Assembly: GCA_964534995.1 (NCBI GenBank)
Contig: CAZHSC010000069.1
Location: 1-19,543 of the forward strand
DNA length: 19,543 nt
Direction: 5' to 3'
From: JAJTFW01 sp964534995
Lineage (GTDB): Bacteria; Bacteroidota; Bacteroidia; AKYH767-A; OLB10
The position numbers and the translations under genes are program-made. The notes beneath the pieces are model-generated. The model saw nothing but the letters and a program-made list of their open reading frames with translations. It searched no databases and had not been told where the DNA came from. Positions 16,234-19,543 of the stretch are shown here, piece by piece; the first letter of the stretch is position 1, and every line of letters begins with the position of its first letter.

Positions 16234-16626
16234 ATGCATTCTTTTCCCTACATCCGCACCTTGATGGTACAAGGTTCACTATTGATTATCAATGGCTTAA
16301 CTACATATTTTATTATCGGCGATAAAGCCGTCAAAATGATGTCAGCTGCGGTATTGTTAGGTCTTTCCGTTTGGGCTGTTGCCTGGTATTGCCGTAAAAA
16401 TCCAAAAGCCATTTGGGCCGGACTGGGCTTATCCTTTGCAGGCCTTGTGATTTTTACTCAAAGGACGATTGCCAATTTCCTGTCATTGATCGGTATTGTA
16501 CAGCATGAAATGAATCTCGATGCCTATAACAAATCCATTATGGTTGTGTTTTACATACTGATGAGTTGCAGTTGCCTGTGTGGATTAATGTTACTATATA
16601 CATATCTTCCTGAAAAAAAAGCATAA
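16234..16626 (+). CDS. Small four-helix inner-membrane protein, function unknown
   Basis: I do not recognise this 130-residue protein as a named family. Four hydrophobic segments are visible at about residues 9-29, 34-53, 59-76 and 101-125. Between the third and fourth is an amphipathic stretch (RTIANFLSLIGIVQHEMNLDAYNK). The cluster SCSCLCG at 111-117 in the last helix is notable, with three cysteines in five residues. Small four-helix proteins such as DUF4293 are common in Bacteroidota, but the N-terminus here does not look like that family. The gene ends one base before the ATG of the CDGSH iron-sulfur gene, so the two are translated from one message and may be functionally linked. Confidence 0.75.
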   Translation: MHSFPYIRTLMVQGSLLIINGLTTYFIIGDKAVKMMSAAVLLGLSVWAVAWYCRKNPKAIWAGLGLSFAGLVIFTQRTIANFLSLIGIVQHEMNLDAYNKSIMVVFYILMSCSCLCGLMLLYTYLPEKKA

Positions 16627-16627
16627 T

Positions 16628-16858
16628 ATGTCAACCACCATTAAAATTAATTCCAACGGCTCCATCCGGGTTGAAGGAGAATTTACCATTACTGATCCAG
16701 AAGGAAATGTTTTTAACCTAAATGGACGCACAACAGTTTCACTTTGCCGCTGCGGCCTTTCAAATAACAAACCATTTTGCGACGGCGCGCATAAAGGAAA
16801 ATTTCAACATGAATCCAAAGCTTTTGAATTGCCACCACCGGCACCTAAAAGCCATTAA
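16628..16858 (+). CDS. CDGSH iron-sulfur domain protein
   Basis: This 76-residue protein carries a single CDGSH-type motif, CRCGLSNNKPFCDGAHK. Cys40, Cys42, Cys51 and His55 would hold a [2Fe-2S] cluster with three-Cys/one-His ligation, as in mitoNEET. The family is associated with iron, redox and electron-transfer roles; its bacterial partners are mostly unknown. A beta-rich N-terminus (IKINSNGSIRVEGEFTI..) precedes the motif and a proline-rich tail (ELPPPAPKSH) ends it. No signal peptide or membrane anchor is visible, unlike eukaryotic mitoNEET, but the gene starts one base after the stop of a membrane protein, which could supply an anchor in trans. Its stop codon overlaps that of the convergent ATP-grasp-like gene by four bases. 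Confidence 0.93.
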   Translation: MSTTIKINSNGSIRVEGEFTITDPEGNVFNLNGRTTVSLCRCGLSNNKPFCDGAHKGKFQHESKAFELPPPAPKSH

Positions 16859-18051
16859 TCCTTTTCCAGAAAATAAGTAGTTCCGCCTACCCAGTCAAGA
16901 TCTTTATTGTAACGAACACCTATCATTTTACCTTTGCTCATACGGCCTAAATTAATGGTTAATTCCGGCCTTTTTTCGGGTCCGTCCCAGAGGTAAAGCA
17001 ATCGTATTTCACATTTCACCGGACCGGTAGGTGATTGCACAACAGGTGCGTACTTTACTTTTTTCTGCAGGATATAATTGGAAGGGTCTTTGACCTGATC
17101 AATATCGGATCTACTCACATCAAAGACCACCCCCTGGCCGCTGAAGCTGAACAAGGGTTTCAACACCCAGTTATCGAGATCATCCGGCACATTTTTTAAA
17201 TCACTGACAAAATGGGTTTCCGGAACATAAGGGCTTTTAAGAGATGGCATCGTATGCTTGCTGATTCTGAAAAACCAATTTGGGTGAGCGACCCATTGAA
17301 CATTCACATCTTCCGTAAGGTGAAATGGGAAATTGTCAAAGTCAGGCCTTTGTAACAATTCATCAAAAATGACACGGTTGTAAATTCTTTTAACAGGGAT
17401 TTTTCTTCCTTCCCTTTTATAATACAATTGCCTTCCTTCCCTGATGAGTTCTGAAAGGCAGACTACCGGTATTCCCAGGTATTCACGCGTACAGTAGAAG
17501 TCAATTTGTGTTTTTTGCTTCCAAGGTTCAATTTCAAGGAGAATGGTTTCACAGGGGTCACAGTCGCCGATAATTATCCTTTTAAGCCGGTCGATATAAG
17601 TTTCATGTGTGTAACCATTAAATTTATTATCAAAATTTTCCGGTATTGAAAAATGAGACCGGTACTTTTCAGATAACCACTCCTGATAAGCGTACAAAGA
17701 AGCGAATCCCTGCAGTTCTATAAGTTGAGGGATGTATGCACCTTTTTCATCCGTACAAATGGCAAAATCAATGGCAAGCAAGCTGGTATGTTCATCTTCA
17801 TTAGCCACTCTGAGGTCAGGAGGGATCGCAGATTCAGAGCATGACTTGAAATCAGGTTTTACCAAAATATCCACGATTTCTTCACCGGCCTTTTCAATAA
17901 TCTTCCTGAAATTTTTGTCAATAAATACGGGTGTTTCCGAAACCCTGAATTCTATATCATATGAAAAAGCGGCATTCATATCCTGGAGGAAAGCCTTATA
18001 CTTTTCCGCTGTAAAATGCCGGTTATACTCTGATCTTATTGATGCTATCAT
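16855..18051 (-). CDS. Putative ATP-grasp-like ligase, family not recognised
   Basis: This 398-residue soluble protein is not one I can name. The C-terminal half shows features of an ATP-grasp enzyme. NWVLKPLFSFSGQGVVFDVS (294-313) would hold the phosphate-binding lysine 298 and a glycine/serine-rich loop. YILQKKVKY (326-334) resembles the adenine-binding hinge. CEIRLLYLWDG (347-357) carries a conserved-looking Glu348 and Arg350, and INLGRMSKGKMIG (366-378) could provide the metal-binding asparagine 367. The N-terminal half contains IPQLIELQGFASLYAYQEW (107-125), like the substrate-side strand of glutathionylspermidine-synthase-like proteins. ATP-grasp enzymes join a carboxylate to an amine or thiol with ATP. 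The substrate is unknown. The gene starts 12 bases after the upstream lipoprotein hydrolase gene, so the two are probably co-transcribed. Confidence 0.65.
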   Translation of the reverse strand: MIASIRSEYNRHFTAEKYKAFLQDMNAAFSYDIEFRVSETPVFIDKNFRKIIEKAGEEIVDILVKPDFKSCSESAIPPDLRVANEDEHTSLLAIDFAICTDEKGAYIPQLIELQGFASLYAYQEWLSEKYRSHFSIPENFDNKFNGYTHETYIDRLKRIIIGDCDPCETILLEIEPWKQKTQIDFYCTREYLGIPVVCLSELIREGRQLYYKREGRKIPVKRIYNRVIFDELLQRPDFDNFPFHLTEDVNVQWVAHPNWFFRISKHTMPSLKSPYVPETHFVSDLKNVPDDLDNWVLKPLFSFSGQGVVFDVSRSDIDQVKDPSNYILQKKVKYAPVVQSPTGPVKCEIRLLYLWDGPEKRPELTINLGRMSKGKMIGVRYNKDLDWVGGTTYFLEKD

Positions 18052-18063
18052 CTTATGTTGATT

Positions 18064-19455
18064 TTATGGTATAATAGACTGAAAACTGTAATCAGAAAGT
18101 AAAGATGAGAAGGCCGGTTCTTTTCTGCAACGTGCCGGGTCATTAAATCCTTTTTCAAAGGCGATGCCGAGAAATTTCTTTGCATCTGCGGCATTTCCGG
18201 CATTGGCAGCCGACACGGAGGATAAATACCATGCTTCAGGGTTGCCTGGATCTGCATAACGGTACAAGGCCGACAGGTAAAGCTGCTGATCCAATGCCAA
18301 CGCTGAAATTGCCCTCATCAATGACATGTATAAAGTTAGGCTGATGGCACCCTGCACTCTTTTTGTCATGTCAATTTTAAGGGGTACTGCCGCGAGTGAA
18401 AGGGTATCAAGCATTGAGTGCATCTGTGTCTTCCACCAATTTGTATCCTTCGTACCAATGGCCTGCATATAATAAGCCTTCCCTCTTTCTTCCTCCATGA
18501 ACAATTTTTCCTCCTCACTTATTGCTTTCCGGTAACTTACAGACCTGGTCAGGTTTTCATATTCACCGCTTTCGTTTTTCATGTCCAGTAAGCCCTGGAA
18601 ATTCTTGAGTATGGACTTCAATAGTTCGGCTTTGAAAACAGGATTCTTTTCCAAAGCAACCTGCGTTGACATTTCCTTGTAGGCATTTTCCAATAATGAT
18701 TTTTCTGAAGCCAGCAATCCGTCTCTGTGAAGGATGCTCCGGCAAGCTATAAAAGCATACTCCATTTGTTGAGAAGGCGGCCATGCATGCTCCCCGTTAA
18801 ACCGGATTACCTGATAACGGCTTAGTAGCCGTGGGTCGGGTGTTTTATAGCGTATTACTTCATACAGATTCATATCCCGGTTGCCGGCAATAGCTAGCAC
18901 CAGGTGGGGTGGGAGGCCGGTCCAGGCGCCTGCCGGAATCCCCGCCCCGCACAAAATGAGCGCCTTTATTCCTGAAGGAGAAAGTCCGGCCATGGCAGCC
19001 ACCCTTGCACCGCCACTGAATCCACCACAAAGGATAGCGGAAGTATCGGCTTTAGAAAGATAACGCACCTGTGCCAGCATCGTTTGGATGATTTCGGCCG
19101 TTAGCGCGGCATCATTACCATTTTTGCTATTACACGACGACATTAGAATGAACCGGTATTTATCAGCCAGGTGGCTGTACATCCGCAAAGGCAATTCGCT
19201 GTCGGCATGTGGATCAAAAAGCATCAGCACAGGAAAAGAACTGAATGTATCATAGGAGGCAGGATAATACACTGAATAATGTAAATTGCCATTCTGCTTA
19301 CAGGCTAGCCTGCTTAAAAATACCGATGCGCCGGGAAGAAACTGTGACCCTGAAACTACGGTGGTGTCTTCATTAACAGTAACGTTGTCTTCCCTCAATT
19401 TTCTTTGTGTACAACTGCCCAGCAATAAAATCAACAACAAACAGATTCTTCCCAT
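18064..19455 (-). CDS. Lipoprotein with alpha/beta-hydrolase domain and helical (TPR-like) C-terminus
   Basis: The 463-residue product starts with a lipoprotein signal (MGRICLLLILLLGSC, lipobox cysteine at 15) and is predicted to be lipid-anchored in the envelope. An alpha/beta-hydrolase domain spans about 45-240: VLMLFDPHAD (76-85), the nucleophile elbow GGFSGGARVAA with serine 147, AIAGNRDMNLYE with a candidate aspartate 194, and FNGEHAWPP with catalytic histidine 223. This resembles esterase/PHB-depolymerase-like or dienelactone-hydrolase-like enzymes. The rest is helical; the last part (YLSALYRYADPGNPEAWYLSSVSAANAGNAADAKKFLGIAF) reads like TPR units, probably a binding surface. The ATG at 19455 is supported by the clean signal sequence and a promoter-like element upstream. 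The ATP-grasp-like gene follows after 12 bases. The substrate is unknown. Confidence 0.8.
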   Translation of the reverse strand: MGRICLLLILLLGSCTQRKLREDNVTVNEDTTVVSGSQFLPGASVFLSRLACKQNGNLHYSVYYPASYDTFSSFPVLMLFDPHADSELPLRMYSHLADKYRFILMSSCNSKNGNDAALTAEIIQTMLAQVRYLSKADTSAILCGGFSGGARVAAMAGLSPSGIKALILCGAGIPAGAWTGLPPHLVLAIAGNRDMNLYEVIRYKTPDPRLLSRYQVIRFNGEHAWPPSQQMEYAFIACRSILHRDGLLASEKSLLENAYKEMSTQVALEKNPVFKAELLKSILKNFQGLLDMKNESGEYENLTRSVSYRKAISEEEKLFMEEERGKAYYMQAIGTKDTNWWKTQMHSMLDTLSLAAVPLKIDMTKRVQGAISLTLYMSLMRAISALALDQQLYLSALYRYADPGNPEAWYLSSVSAANAGNAADAKKFLGIAFEKGFNDPARCRKEPAFSSLLSDYSFQSIIP

Positions 19456-19486
19456 GGTCCAAAATTAAAAGAACCCGGCAATTATT

Positions 19487-19514
19487 AAAAGGTAGATTCA
19501 AGTTTCTAATGCAA
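19487..19514 (-). promoter_or_regulatory. Candidate promoter of the lipoprotein hydrolase / ATP-grasp-like pair
   Basis: On the minus strand a TTG (19514-19512) is followed after 17 bases by TACCTTTT (19494-19487), seven of eight positions of the -7 consensus if the two free bases are counted. The spacing falls in the reported 17-23 range for Bacteroidota promoters. It lies about 30 bases upstream of the ATG at 19455. The rest of the right-hand edge (19515-19543) shows nothing I can assign. Confidence 0.4.
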
Positions 19515-19543
19515 CGAAGATAAAAACTAATGTTGTATTATGC

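Noticed and set aside
1..19543. CRISPR array, insertion sequence, phage or toxin-antitoxin genes
   Set aside because: I looked for regular direct repeats, transposase or integrase motifs and small paired genes on both strands and saw none.

Overview
The window is a 19.5 kb chromosomal segment from a member of the Bacteroidota. Supporting signs are two proteins with type IX secretion (T9SS) C-terminal sorting domains, several TAnnTTTG promoter boxes, weak Shine-Dalgarno sites, a tmRNA whose tag reads GENNYALAA, and a DUF6913-like gene next to dapA. I cannot name a genus. I saw no phage, insertion sequence, CRISPR array or defence island; this is mostly housekeeping sequence.

Layout. Positions 1-454 hold the 5' part of an ABC transporter ATPase gene that runs off the left edge. 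Positions 604-1065 hold the tmRNA gene (ssrA) with its promoter box and a strong terminator. Positions 1210-4016 are a minus-strand run: an RluA-type pseudouridine synthase, panB (pantothenate and CoA synthesis), and a secreted lectin-like/coiled-coil protein. Positions 4155-6506 hold a large secreted T9SS cargo protein. Positions 6659-8087 hold dapA (lysine/diaminopimelate pathway), overlapped by a DUF6913-like gene. Positions 8272-10290 hold ligA, the NAD-dependent DNA ligase. Positions 10445-11292 are a plus-strand T9SS cargo gene whose signal peptide is separated from the body by a frameshift. It meets the K+ transporter gene kup (11341-13302, minus) at a shared bidirectional terminator. 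Positions 13345-16037 carry a GH57 glycosidase and a glycogen-synthase-like glycosyltransferase, a pairing typical of glycogen or maltodextrin metabolism in this phylum. Positions 16234-16858 are a plus-strand pair: a four-helix membrane protein and a CDGSH iron-sulfur protein. Positions 16855-19455 are a minus-strand pair: a lipoprotein with an alpha/beta-hydrolase domain, then a protein with ATP-grasp-like motifs. The two pairs converge with overlapping stop codons.

Most interesting to me are the unnamed ATP-grasp-like protein with its lipoprotein partner, the frameshifted cargo gene with an unusual CX4CH motif, and a GC-rich hairpin module inside the tmRNA. None is proof of a new system. 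All family calls come from reading motifs by eye, without database searches.
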